Shown here piece after piece: positions 28,405 through 40,682 of a stretch of DNA of 64,000 nt. This stretch comes from Rhizophlyctis rosea. Lineage: Eukaryota > Chytridiomycota > Chytridiomycetes > Rhizophlyctidales > Rhizophlyctidaceae. The stretch covers positions 179,780-243,779 of the forward strand of contig JADGJC010000022.1 in assembly GCA_027596075.1 (NCBI GenBank). Reading direction: 5' to 3'. The notes under the pieces are model-generated. The model saw only the letters and a list, made by a program, of their open reading frames with translations. It did not search any database and was not told the origin of the DNA. Position 1 is the first letter of the stretch. Every line of letters begins with the position of its first letter. Made by a program: the position numbers and the translations under genes.

Positions 28405-29235
28405 CTATACAAAACCAGCCAAGAAAAATCCGAAAGGAAATCCCACCAAACAAGATAATCCAATTCCCAAAAAATATACCCAACCATCCTCTGCAGTGAA
28501 TGCAACAGCCGTAATGAACATAAATAGGAAGCAGAAGACTATGCCAAAACAGAGCAGCACAACGAGGGCTTCAATGCTGATTTGATGGAGTGTGGTTTCT
28601 TTCAGACAACTGCAAAATTGCAAAGCTCAAATGATGCCTTCAGGATATGCATACTTCATTGGGTTCTCCCGAAGCCTTCTGAGTCTCCTGAGAATGGCCG
28701 GGCTGTCCTTTATCGGCTCTTGTTACTCCTCCTCTGCTAGGTCGTATGGATTGCTCTACAATAGGCGTCTTGATTTTCATGCATTCGTCAACAGTGATCA
28801 GAGAGTTTCCTTTCGCAGTGGATTGTGCCTACCAGGGGAAAGTGAGGCTTCTGGATCATTTTATTGCATAAAAAGCATATTGTATGCATGTGAGCCCGCA
28901 CCTTTTCCAATTGATCCAACCTTTCGGTCACCACTTCCAATTTTGAGATCAAAAGCGCGATTTTAGGATTTGGACTACTTCCTGATGATGTGGGTCCTCG
29001 CAATGTCTTTCCGGTGCTCTCTCTCGATGTCTTCGTATGTTGAGAATCCAGCTACGCTGAATTATAGAACGGTGCCCAGGCGACATGGCCTTCACTGACT
29101 GTTTAGCCGCAAATGGTAGTGGTGATGGAAGTTAGTTTACGTTGCCAGTTCTAATTGGTCTCTGTTACTCACCACTTGTAATGGTCTGGACAGAGGTACG
29201 GAGATGCGACACTTGATTGACATATGACGACGCAT
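28405..29235 (-). CDS. unresolved membrane-protein locus
   Basis: I cannot assign a function. Candidate minus-strand exons 29173-29235, 28902-29051 and 28655-28828 join in phase and encode a Ser/Thr/Lys-rich chain with a short amphipathic helix (KIALLISKLEVVTERLDQLEK). The next stretch, from 28609 down, holds a strongly hydrophobic frame with two likely membrane segments (IEALVVLLCFGIVFCFLF, then FLGIGLSCLVGFPFGFFL) ending at 28405. With the only visible donor, the splice enters a different frame and stops after 12 residues. So either an intron is misplaced, a base is missing, or the hydrophobic frame belongs to another transcript. It converges on the SNARE gene. Confidence 0.35.
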
Positions 29236-29636
29236 TATGGAAATGGCAAAACTGCAGTCTTTTAAGTTGTTTACGTTGTCTTGAGCAAGGAAAAGCCCGG
29301 AAAGGATGGGACGCGTCCAAGGGTCCAATTTTCAGAGGTGTGAGGGACAGCCGCAGATTGACTGGCAACTAGTCCGTGCCACATTACTCTCAATCCAAGC
29401 GTCCACCAAATCCATCCAACAATTTCGAGTATTGAAACATATCAATTATGGGAAACATGTCTATGAGAAATCTCATGATAAAACTCAAATGGTCTATTAA
29501 ATATGAAACTCCTACGGATTCACTTTCCCCCCTGCACCCCAGGAAGAATTGAGACAGGTATCCTCGCTCCACGGTCGCAAAACTTCGCAACACTCTTCTC
29601 GGATCAAACCACCTCCAACTCCCAACTCACAATCCA

Positions 29637-31314
29637 TCAACAATCGTTCCACAACAAACACCACCCATCATACCCATCCTTGACCTGAAAAATGCAATCA
29701 CTATCATGCTTGCAATTCAAGTTCCTGACTGTCTGCACCGCATTCGAATTCCTCATCTTGACATATGCAGCATGGTAGTTTGCCCGCTGGCGACGGGAGA
29801 AACCGGAAATGGCGTCAGGGCAATCAAGGTCGGGCCCGCTGGTGTCGTTGTGGCCGATCAGGTAGGTGGTGTATTGGTCGAGGATCTGGTTGCGGCGGGT
29901 GAGGGCTAGCGCCGGGTTGGCTGAAATGTAGGTGTAGGGGGGTGGGGAGAGGTTGGAGAGGCCGTACTATGTAGAGACGGGTTTTTGAGCCGGGGTTTTG
30001 AGAGGATATCCCGTATTTATTGTGGAAGACTTACCATTTGGTCATCCCATGTGCCGTTGCAGTTGGCGTTGGCCGGGGGGATGGCGAATTGACTGGGACT
30101 GACGGTGCAGGAATCTTGGCATGGTCCGGTTTTGGTGACGGTCACTGGTCGTTCGGGGGTAGGATACATCACGGAACCTGGTTGAGAGAAGACCCATGTG
30201 GTCTGTTCGCGAATGAGTGGGTGGCAGTGTCAAGGACGAGGATTGGCTTTCAAAAAGCTTGGAAAAGACCGGGAGATCGGACGTTACCTTGACCAAGTTG
30301 GCGTCAACCCCAGGCCCATTCAGCGCGTAATTGACGTAAGGCCCATAAGAAGCATAGCGAATCAAAAACTGGGCCCCGGCGGACTGGCCCGCAATGATGA
30401 TCTCGGATAATTATGGGAATCGACCAGAGGTGAGGCGCCGCAGGATTTGATCCATCGCCGCTGGGTTTGATGACGCAAAATTGATCAGCTTTGGAGCCTC
30501 ATATATGAGAGAGGTTCACAACTCACTCATGCTGTAAACGCCCAAGCGTCCATTACCACCACATTCCCGACATTTGCCCTCTCCGCCGGCCAGCCAATTT
30601 TCCCAATCGTCATTCTCATCACTCCAGTCAATCAGCCTCTTTGCCACGGGGCCGTTGTTCTTGTCTTGCCAGTGGATATCAAGAACAGGGTTGGGGTCGA
30701 TCGATTTTTCCAGATCGTCCAGGTCGCCGTCGGCGTCGTATGCTACTCCCGTGGCAAAACGCAGAGGCCATTGGGTGGGGGCACGCTCAGCTACTGGCTT
30801 CTTCTGAGCATCATAGCAGTGGGTGTTGGTCGCGTTCAATGTGGTGCAGAGGAATTTCGGCGTGATCACCATGGTGTCCTCGCGGGTGTAGTTTTTGGCC
30901 TTGGCGGCGGTAAGTGCGAGGCGGTACACTGATTATAATTGATCAAGTCCGAGAAGAATCAACGAATAGCGTCAATAAACATAGAGATGGTAAGGATGGA
31001 TTATCGCTGAAACCCATCTCCAACTTACTGGTATAAGCATCCTCCTGCAACCCGTGCACCATGACCAAAGCCCTCTTGACGGTCTTCCGGCCCGTGGTCT
31101 CTTCATCAGTCAAACTGTGGGTTCCATGATAAGCCAAAGCTCCTGCGATGCTCCCGTCTTTCCGGCGCACAGGAAAGAGACCGTTGCAACGGTGCTGCCA
31201 ATCATCTTCGCACCGATATTGGTTTCGGGGCTTTGAAGGATGGGATGGGACTCCCAATGCAGTGATGGATTGGGTCAGGAGCGCCAGAAAGGGGAGGATA
31301 TGTGTGACCTTCAT
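29637..31314 (-). pseudogene. secreted alpha/beta-hydrolase-like gene with one in-frame nonsense codon
   Basis: Five exons (minus strand: 31029-31314, 30527-30928, 30288-30460, 30035-30202, 29637-29966) join in phase for 453 codons. A signal peptide (MKVTHILPFLALLTQSITALG) starts the chain. ALVMVHGLQ is an oxyanion-type strand, and IIIAGQSAGAQFLIRYA carries the Gly-x-Ser-x-Gly nucleophile elbow. The C-terminal part has several Cys (NLNCKHDSDC), as in secreted proteins. Nine codons before the GQSAG motif, a TAA stop (30411-30413) sits in the frame, with clear coding continuity on both sides. Hence a freshly disabled gene, an allele, or a base-call error. The substrate is unknown. Confidence 0.75.
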
Positions 31315-33129
31315 CCTTCAATGTGTGCTCTGGGCGGTGATGGATGGAACGAGGGGAGGGGAGTGGAGTGAGTCCGATGACTGATGTTGGAAGGGCCGGC
31401 GTTCTCTGACATCCTTTTATAGCATTTTTCACTACAGAGGATATCCAATCTGAAGTGGCAGCCATACCCCACCAGGAGTTTGCGGGACAATAGCCCACCC
31501 CCTGATTCCCTGAACTCCCTCATTTCGACTGTGCAGGTTGTGTTGCCGCGCCATTCATCAACGCGCACCTTGTGGCTTGTCCCACGACTCCCTTCAACTC
31601 AATTTGGCGCATCTTCAAACAGCCATCCGAAAAACTGGAAATGGAGAAAGGAGTGCGCGAGTCGAAGTGGTCTCATTTAGCTTCATTTGTGGTGGACTTC
31701 CCAACGACAAAGCCATTTGTGATACCCGGAACCAATGTCAGTTTCCACACCTCCGAAGCTCTCCGTGTTCTCCGAAAGTTTGGCTTTGCTTCTGATTGGC
31801 ACACTTCAAAAAGGCTCCTGACCCAAGTGTATAACTTACCCAACACGCGGGGAGAGTGAGTCCAATCAACAATCAATCAACAAGTAAGACATCAGAGGAG
31901 TGTGTTCATTGGTGATGCATCAGTGATGGCGCAGCTTGGCACTCACAAACCCCTTATGTCCAAATTGAACAAAGTCCGCATGGAGATGGTGGTCGACATG
32001 CGGCTGTTCATTTTGTCTTGAGGAGGAAAAGGCAGGAGAAGAACGATATGTATGTCAGTGCGACGCGTCTTGGAGTCCAAGGGGACTTACGTGTTCAGCA
32101 TCGCAGATCCCACCTGTCAACTCGGACACAGCATGTGCTATATTTCTCCGACCGAACGATGCATGACGTTTGACGGCACGGTTATGGATTTTTAAATAAG
32201 AGATTTTTCAAATACAGGAAATGAAAATTGGATACGAAACCGCACCCTCCAGATGTGCTGATGGAAAATGCGTAATGATGTACAAGAAACTACAAGAAAG
32301 TGCATTGCTCTCGAGCAAAAACCTTTCAAGTGAACCCTAGCTAATCGTCTACCAATTGATCGCAAAGCGGAAGCAAACCTCTGGAGCACATTTGGAAGCG
32401 AAGTTTTTGGGGTCTCCTTGTACACGGGAGTTTGCGAGGGAATGCCTCTGCAGAGATGACTGCTTCATCCAATCTCCCACCACCTTCAAGGTGCGTTGTC
32501 CAGATCGATCCCTTCAAAGGATGCTCTTAATCAACTGTTGTGCTTTGTTTGTCATTGGTCGCTGGTTGCTCTGCAACCGATGTTTTGCAGTCCTTGGTCG
32601 CTGTGAGGCTATTTGTGCTCGGGATTGGGATGCTCAAGGACTGTTGAGCAGAGAATGGGATCAGGAAAAAGCTCTTTTCTCATCGGTAGTAAGGGCGTAC
32701 AGATACGTCTCCAAGACCTCCATGTGTTTCTCACGTTGGCACGGACTGATATGCTACATTTGTAGACGAATGAACGAAACATCGCGCGAGAGTTCAGGCA
32801 AGGGTACATCCACGGATTGTGAAGGAGCCTAGCGACAACCAGGAAGCCGTGACGCGTTTATGCATGATCTTTATAGCAAGATGGGCAATCCCAATCTGTC
32901 TGCGGCACGTTTTCACCATGATCATCTCGGTATCAGCGTTCTGTCCAACACCACATCTCTGAAAATAAGATACCAAGTTTGAACGCCCTCTCCAGAAATA
33001 CTCGCACAAGAATTAACGGATCTACATAACCCTCAGACTGCACCCTAAGCAAATAAAGCATCCTATTACTCACAATCAAACAACTCATTCCCTTCGTATA
33101 TACATATACCACCCATACCCACGCTATAA
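31315..33129. other. intergenic region, no gene seen
   Basis: Short ORFs on both strands (for example 31622-31859 and 32356-32832) show no domain and no splice logic. The stretch next to 31314 is the hydrolase gene's promoter. Probably relic DNA. Confidence 0.4.
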
Positions 33130-36111
33130 TCACAACATAATCACCCGCACCCCACCAAACTCCCCTATCGTTTCCGTCTTTTCCCCAGGACACGTTATAT
33201 AACATTGATTCTGAAGAAATATTTATTGATCAGTAGCTCAGTCTCAACACCTTCAACAAAAATGCAAACATCTCTCACCAATGAAGCTCCAATCGCTTTC
33301 GCCATCCTCTTGACATTGTCCGGATTGAATACTCCTTGGACTAGGATCTGAGGGGCAAATTCATCAGCGTTTGGCACTTATAGGTTGTCGTCCACGCCAT
33401 CTAGTTGCTTGACGTACCAAGTCAATCTGAATCTTCGGGTATACTTGAAATAGATTGAATGCAACAATATTCAATTCCCTTTTCATGTGAGATGTCAGCG
33501 GCCACTCTGCACACTCACTGTGATCAAGAATATGGCAATTGACTTCCAAATTGGCGGGTATCTTCGATTCGTCTTGGTAGAAATGCTAACGGATGATTGA
33601 TTATTTGGTGACAAGCTCAATGAGAAAAAGGACGTATATTGTGCATTGAAACGCACCACAATGTGCATGAACATCGTCGTTTCGTTTTCTTGAACGTAGC
33701 GTACGGCTTTGTTGAGTACATGTATTTCGTCTGTTTTCGAGGAGAGCTTTGATCAGAACACGCTCGGAAGATTGCATGTCTTCGTATTCAACTGCGTACC
33801 GTGATTTGTGAAAAATGCTCTGGACGAGGCAAAACATAATTAGAATTCACCGTGAACAATCTTGCGAGGCCACAGAACCTTTGTACTTACACCGGCTTAC
33901 TCCTCAACCTCCTCACCATCCCCACCAACCGATCCACCACAACCCCCTTCAACCAAACATTCTGATCCGCAAAATACAAAAGCACCCTCAAAATCTTCAC
34001 CCTCCCCAACACCCCAAGCATAGCAACAAACAACCCCACAAAAAACGCCGCAAAAATCCCAATCGCCATCGGCTGATAAATCGCATTGCCCACAATCGCC
34101 ACAACCACAACCAAAAGCCCGAAAATCACCGCCCCCCACGAGGCGCGCACGACGCGTTTGAGTCGTCCGCGGCGGTATTTTAGGAGGATGTTGCTGAGTG
34201 CGAAGGCGAGGAGGACGGAGAGGAAGGCGATGGAGAACATTAGGGAGAGGGCGGTGATGTCGCCGGATGTGGCGATGACCAGGAGGATGCAGAGGGCGAG
34301 GAAGGTGAGGATGATCCAGTGGGTGGATTTTGTGTAGCGGTTGCGTTTGAGGAGGAAGCTTGGGAGGAGGTGGTCTGCCGCCATGGATTCGATCAATCCG
34401 CCTTTGCGTTTTGATGTTAATTTTGCATATGAATGCTTCCCTACTTACGAAGGATGGATACCCACCAACTCCCACGAAGGCCGTCAAGACTCCCCCGCAA
34501 AGCACAATGACGGCATCGACCGAAACAATGGTTCGCAGGATTTTTCCAGCAGCGACTTCGGCCATGATCGAAAGAATGTTGTTCGTGTTCTCCCCAACTA
34601 ATGTTCGAGGCAAGATGCCAAGCGCCAACAGTGAGAGGAGCGGGTTGATGAAGAGAACAACTAGCAATCATAGCTTGTCAACATTTTCCCAAAATATTGA
34701 TGTCACTTCGCAAAAGTGGGGAATTTCTTGCAACTTACGATATGTCATATTCCGCATCGTTTTAAGGAAAACCCCAGGCTTCTGTTCCTCAATGTAGTTC
34801 ACTACGTGGTTTATCAGGAACATCCCATGACCCATCCTGACGACCAAATGTCAAGAGCCTACCAGATGTTTCGAAACCTGGCAGAGTGATAAACATTGGG
34901 GAGAGCTAAGAAGCTTCTGGTTCAGTCAGCAACCAACCTGTTACCCCCAGCATTCCCACGCAGAATCCAAAGAATATGTCGCGCGCTACATTTCCAGTGG
35001 GAGATGGTGCATTCCAGTTCGTCACAAACACATCGGTCTCATGTTTCGCCCACTGAAAGATACTGGCGCCTCCTAGCGCAATAACAGTCGCCAAATGGAT
35101 AGAAAAAATGGCCAAACAAACAAATGACGATTCCCTGATGCCGAATAAGGTCAAAGTAGCGAATATAGCAAGGACGACGATCGTTGCTCCGAACACGTTC
35201 AAAAAGCCCCATTCCCCATAAGCATAGGTGGCTGCTGATGCAGCACTGACAACGGCGGTGGCGAGGTAATCCAGAAGGCAACAGCAGGCGGCTATTGCTG
35301 CAATAGTTTTGCTAGAGGCAATCAGCATCATGGAGTAGCAGCCGCCGTTCAGTGGGATGCAACTTCCAACTTCAGCAAAGATATAGCGAAAGATTGCGAC
35401 GACGCCGCAGACGAGGAGTAAAGAGATTGGAGCATATTGGCCGGCAACGACGATAGTGATTCCGATGGTGTAAAGGACACTACCGATCAGGTCATTGGCA
35501 GCTATGACCAAGATATGTAAGCTGACCTGACGGCTGTTATCAGAAAGGCCCTGCTCATCATTCATACCAATTGCCGTAGCTCTGTATTGCCCAAGTGTGC
35601 CCTTGTGCTTAACTTCAACCGTATCAGCGGTTTCAAGCTCCGGAATTCTGACGTTATGGCCCCATCCCGCAAATTCCCAGTCATTGCCCAAGTGAGGTGT
35701 TCTCGATGGTTGGCCATATGCCACAGACTTGATCCCGATGGTAGCATCGGAGCTGTTTGGTTTCCTCTCACGTAAGAGATCACCCAGATTCAGCAGAGGC
35801 CGTCCATCCACAATCTCTGCTGGCGGGCGATGATGTGAGGCTTTGAAGTATGCCGCAGGGTGCAAGTTGTCCTGACACAACAGCCGGCTGTCAGAAGTTC
35901 TGCATGTCGTTTATGCAAGCAATTTCGCTCATACCGTTGATCCTTTAGGAGAAATGTTAATTGGAGACACATCTACCAATTCCACGGCATTTGTAAGGAG
36001 GTCAGTTGATAGAGAATTGCAGCCGTTGCCTAGTTTGCCGCAGTGAGAACCGGACACAGCAAAGGGAGCCTTGCAGGGTAGCACACCTGAAAAGCTTGTA
36101 TTTTCTGCCAT
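33130..36111 (-). CDS. APC-superfamily amino-acid permease with C-terminal soluble domain
   Basis: Eleven exons join in phase (minus strand: 35935-36111, 34938-35871, 34863-34877, 34739-34801, 34466-34660, 34401 down to 33893, 33657-33746, 33519-33585, 33418-33443, 33279-33347, 33130-33210), giving 741 aa. A hydrophilic N-terminus of about 150 residues leads into 12 membrane helices with APC features (ANDLIGSVLYTIGITIV, EVGSCIPLNGG, GVTGFETSVNYIEEQKPG). After the last helix about 140 residues form a soluble domain (KTDEIHVLNKAVRYVQENE, then DLILVQGVF, then ITCPGE and FGGVRVI), which looks like a universal-stress-protein fold. One exon is a 15-nt microexon. The substrate is not determinable; transport of amino acids or polyamines at a membrane is inferred. 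Confidence 0.88.
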
Positions 36112-36802
36112 GGAGCACCACAGCTGAATATTTTTCCCAAGTCGTCAGAGTCACGAGAAGACCGAATGGACTTTCCTCCCTTGAATAAGGCGAAGCAACG
36201 TGGTAAGTTGGACAGCGGAGCCGGTGGAAGGCTTGAGAGTGGATGCATGAAAAGCAAGTCAGTGGTAGGGAAGTGCCGTCTCTATGAGTTGGTGTGCTGT
36301 GGGTGTCTATATCAGCGGCGGGTGTAATTTTTGAGGCGGAATCGCAGCATTTGCATAGTCAGAAAGAAGGGCAAAGGTCAGTGTGAAATGGTCCTGCTGG
36401 ATTGGGTGTGTGGGAATGAGCAGAAGCAAGATGGCAGCAGGCTGCAGGAAGGTGGGGCGTGGGTACACTGTGCGCGAAGTCCGAAGCGAACGCGTCAACC
36501 AAGCCACCAGGGCTTGCACATGCAAGCCGCGTGCCACACTGCGCCACAGCCGGAAGGCCACACTCCTGCCACACTCCTCGAGGACACCGATTTCCTCGCA
36601 CTCTCGTCTCCACGTTTACGGTCCAGCGTGCCCTATAAACTTCTGAAGGTGTTCCCACGCTTTTAGAGTCACCCGTATATCCCCGCCCAGTAGCATAATC
36701 AGAGCCTCACGCGTTACATCACAGTCACGTCACAGACTAGTCACTCGTTCGCCCTGCTCCTGTGTGTTCTTCCTGCCGTTCCGTAGGGCACCCCGCTTCA
36801 AA
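36112..36802. promoter_or_regulatory. divergent promoter region, permease / ABCF3
   Basis: About 690 bp between two divergent start codons. It contains no ORF with features. The stretch 36690-36800 is C/T-rich before the ABCF3 start. A short direct repeat, AGTCACGTCACAGACTAGTCAC (about 36722-36743), lies near the ABCF3 side. Confidence 0.4.
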
Positions 36803-39502
36803 ATGGCGTCCTTTAACGGGGAGGATGTGGGAGGAATTATCAAAGGCTGTGCTCCAGGATTGGACGCTGATTTGCTTGACTATGTTTGTCCTCCTTCGAG
36901 TCTTGGGCGACTATAATCCTTTCGCTGACGTGTGATGCAGGTCATGGGCTATTTCGAAGACCCTTCGAGCGATCACTCTCGTGAGGCACTCCACGACTTT
37001 CTCGAGCCTTTGCTTCAAGAGGCTGGCACTAGTGAGGACGAAATTGACGCTGTGTGCGACCGACTTGCAGCCCTATCCCCAAATAATGCCAAAGGGTCCC
37101 GTTCAAACGGCGGCGAAGTGTTGGCACTCAACGGTCCGGTAGTCATGTCACAGTCAATGTCGTCGACCATGGGGCTTGAAGGGGGGCGCAGAGTGGATTT
37201 GACACACACGCAGTCGTCAAAGGGACCCATGCAATCAACGGTGGATCAGAAGAAGCTACGCGCCGCAGAGAAGAAGTTGGCCGAGAAGCGAGCAGCACGA
37301 GGAGCAGCGGATTTGGACATCCCGGTCTGGAATCCGAACGTCAAGCCTGCCATTATCGTCAATCAGCTCAAGCAGACGAGCTCAGCAACTTCTGGCTCGA
37401 AGGATATCAAGTTGGAAAACTTCGACATTCAGTATGCTGGCAAGAAGATTTTGATGAATGCGAACTTGAGTATGAACTACGGACGACGATATGGTATGGT
37501 GGGAAAGAACGGTATCGGAAAGTCGACGCTATTGCGGGCAATTGCGCATAAGGAGCTGCAAATTCCGGCGCATATCAGAGTGTTGCACGTAGAACAAGAA
37601 GTATGTGGACATGCAATGCCTACTCGGCCATCGATGGTGTTTCTTATGTTATGATCAGATTGCAGGAGATGATACCCCAGCGATCAAATCTGTGTTGCAA
37701 GCAGATGAGGAGCGGGAGTCGCTGATTAAGGAGGAGAAGAAACTTAACCAGACGCTGAACAAAACGTCAACAACTTCGGAAGAGGCGGAGAAGTTGAATG
37801 CGAGATTAAAGGAGGTATACACGAAATTGGAGGAGATTGAGGCCGATAAGGCAGAATCAAAGTGAGATATCTACCCGCGTGTCGATTGGAATGGGTCGAT
37901 TAGAATTTACAAATTTGCAAAGGGCGTCCATGATTTTGAATGGTCTGGGTTTCACTCCTGAGCAACAGCAAGCTGCGACGAGGACTTTCAGTGGTGGATG
38001 GAGGATGGTATGGAGGCAGCGAAAATTGAAGCAACTTTGCGCATGGAGTTCTCATCATGGCCCCTCAGCGTCTTGCCCTGGCCCGTGCACTATTCTGTCG
38101 ACCAGATCTCCTTCTTGCTGACGAAGTCACCAACTATCTTGAGTAGGTTTTTTCTAGTACATAGATGTGATGCAGCCAGAAGTCCTCACCAAACGTCTTC
38201 ATGATCAGTTTCCCAGCCGTCGTCTGGCTGGAACGCTACTTCCAAAAATGGCCGGCAACCCTCCTCATCGTTTCCCACGATCGGTCTTTCCTGGATGCCG
38301 TTTCGACCGACATTTTGCACCTTCATGACGGACAGCTCGACTATTACCGCGGCAACTTCACCAACTTTGTAGCGACCAAGGCGGAACGGAGAAGGAACCA
38401 GATTCGTGAATATGAGGCCCAACTTCAATACCGTCAGCATTTGCAGGCGTTCATTGATCGGTGGAGATATAACGCGAAAAGAGCTGGTACGGGCGTGTGG
38501 CTTGATGGTGAAATCGGTGGAAATCTGACCAAAAGCATGAAACACAGCCCAAGCACAGTCCAAGATCAAGATTTTGGAAAAGCTCCCGCCGCTGGAGCCG
38601 CCACCAAAGGATGACATGGAAGGGATGGGAGAAAATGGCGAAGGCAGCGTCTACTTCAGATTCCCGGATGCCGAGAAACTGTCGCCGCCCATTTTGCAGA
38701 TGAGCGATGCCAGCTTCGGGTACACGCCCGCGAGGACGATTTTGAAGAATGTTTCGTTTGATTTGCAGATGGATTCGAAGATTGCGATTGTTGGTCCTAA
38801 CGGTGCAGGTATGATGATATTTTCCTCAAAAGTATGGAGAAATGCAGTCACTCATCACAGCCATATGTTGTCTTTTCGAACAGGTAAATCCACCCTAGTC
38901 CACCTCCTAACCGGCGAGAACGGTCCACAAAAAGGCATCTGTCACCGTCACGGTCGGTTACGCATTGGGTTATTCTCACAGCACCACGTGGATCAATTGG
39001 AGTTGGGGCAGAGCTCTGTGCAGTTCTTGGCGGGGCGGTTCCCGGGGCATCAGGAGGAGGAGTATCGGAGGGTGTTGGGACGGTATGGGTTGACGGGAAC
39101 GTCGGCGTTGCAGCCTATTGGAACGTTGTCTGGAGGTCAGAAATCGAGAGTGGTATTTGCGTGGATGGCGATGAGTAATCCGCATGTGTTGATTCTTGAT
39201 GAACCGACGAATCATTTAGATATGGATGTAAGTTTTCATGATCGTTTTGCTTTGGGCGGGTTGGTGTCTTGGTGTGCTGATCCAAATCTCTCTTCCAGTC
39301 CATCGACGCCCTATCAGCAGCACTAAGAGAGTTCCACGGCGGTATCGCCATCGTATCTCACGACGAACAGTTCTTGGATGCTACGTGTAATGAGGTCTGG
39401 GTTTGTGATAAGGGAACGTTGGATAGGTTTGAGGGCAAGGTTGGGGATGGGGATGGGGTTGTGCGGCAGTATAAGAAGAGTTTGCATATTGAGGATGTTT
39501 AG
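36803..39502 (+). CDS. ABCF-type ATPase (ABCF3/Gcn20-like)
   Basis: Nine exons (36803-36883, 36941-37600, 37659-37861, 37923-38007, 38069-38142, 38209-38486, 38548-38808, 38884-39227, 39299-39502) join in phase to 729 aa, close to Gcn20 (752). There are no membrane segments. The N-terminal helical domain precedes two ATP cassettes. NBD1 has Walker A GKNGIGKSTLL and signature TFSGGWRM; NBD2 has Walker A GPNGAGKSTL, signature TLSGGQKSR and Walker B LILDEPTNHLDM. Gcn20 works with Gcn1 on ribosomes to switch on Gcn2 when amino acids run short. Oddity: NBD1 Walker B reads LLLADEVTNYLD where the family normally has LLLLDEPTNHLD, although Asp-Glu is kept. Confidence 0.92.
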
Positions 39503-39761
39503 ATTTTAGATGCTTTAGGTAGGGGTTGTGAAGGGTAGTGGGATGATGTATATAGGAACTTAGATGGTAGGATTTTCAATTGTACATCTATTGCATTGAG
39601 TTGGAATTTTGGTTTGGTGTGGTGTGTGGGTGGGGGTGAGGATTGTTTTCCATGAATTGGATGGGCATCAACTGTTCCCGCATGGAACCTTACAAACAGC
39701 CTTTTAAGAATAACATCTAGTCTATTCAATCCAAACCCAATCTACAAATACACACCGCCCC

Positions 39762-40682
39762 TCACTGCTCGCCCCCCTCACCCCTCTCAGCCGCCGCCCG
39801 TCTTCTATTATTCCTCTCCTCCAACACCCTCGCAACACTCTTATCCTGCTTCGTGATCGCGCAAAAGTCAAGGTGTTTGAGGCGGGGCAGGTGTGCTACG
39901 ACATGGTGGCGGTAGGAGCGGTTGTTTTCGATCGGGTTGCCGTGGAGGGTTAGTGTGCGGAGTTGCGGGAGGGTGATGAGTTTTGGGATGTCGGTTATGT
40001 CGTGGAGGGCGTTTGCGTGGAGGTAGAGGGTTGTTAGGGAGGGGAAGGAGAGGAGGGACTGTAGGGGTCGTGGTGGGGGAGGGGAGGAGGTGTTAGTACT
40101 GTGTGAGCTTCTGTGTATGTTGGAGTGGCATGGAAGGGAACGCTTACATCCTCAATTCGAGTCAGTTTATTAAACGAGAGATCGATCCATCCAATCCATT
40201 CTAGTTGTGGGGCTATTCTTGATAATGCTGGGACGAGGTTCGCTACGCTTTGGAGCTGGTTATTGGCGAGACGTAACGCTGTGATGACCGTTCCCTGTTC
40301 ATTTGGATGTGTTGGAACGGTATCTGTCTACTTATGTGGAAATTAGAAGTGCTACTGACCGGTGGCGGATGCACATCTGACCCCTGACGGGGGTCTTCGT
40401 TCAGCATATCTGTGGTTGGAAGAAAAGAGTCAATTTTGAAAGTCTTGAGAACGGATGGCAAAAGCCAAACAACCACGATCTACACACCTTTTACATCCAC
40501 CAAATCCTTGAACGTAAAATCAAGCGGCGGCGCGGGAAGGACCGCCCAGTTTTCCGATATCTTCCCATCTACCTAATGGTTCTCCGACAATGAGCGGTCG
40601 GCCAGCGCGCGACATGTGTGACTATGAGCTTTTCACTTACATCGGCGAACTTGCTCGATCCACTGCGGTTCGCTCTGCTCAT
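39762..40682 (-). CDS. LRRC51-like leucine-rich repeat protein
   Basis: Five exons (minus strand: 40641-40682, 40488-40572, 40360-40409, 40148-40294, 39762-40058) join in phase to 206 aa, matching LRRC51 (about 192). The order of motifs agrees: PPLDFTFKDL, then NEDPRQG, LRLANNQL, WIDLSFNKLTRIED, LYLHANAL, LTLHGNPIENNRSYR and HLDFCAITKQDKS. LRRC51 is a small leucine-rich protein found in ciliated animals and linked to axonemes. Its presence suggests this fungus makes flagellated zoospores. It converges on ABCF3 (259 bp apart). The recognition is from the family as I remember it, but the repeat order and length make it strong. Confidence 0.85.

Noticed and set aside
33897..34667. Minus-strand ORF of 256 aa reading through permease introns
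   Set aside because: It switches to a meaningless Pro/His then Gly/Cys/Asp-rich frame once past the true exon; the spliced frame gives clean membrane helices.
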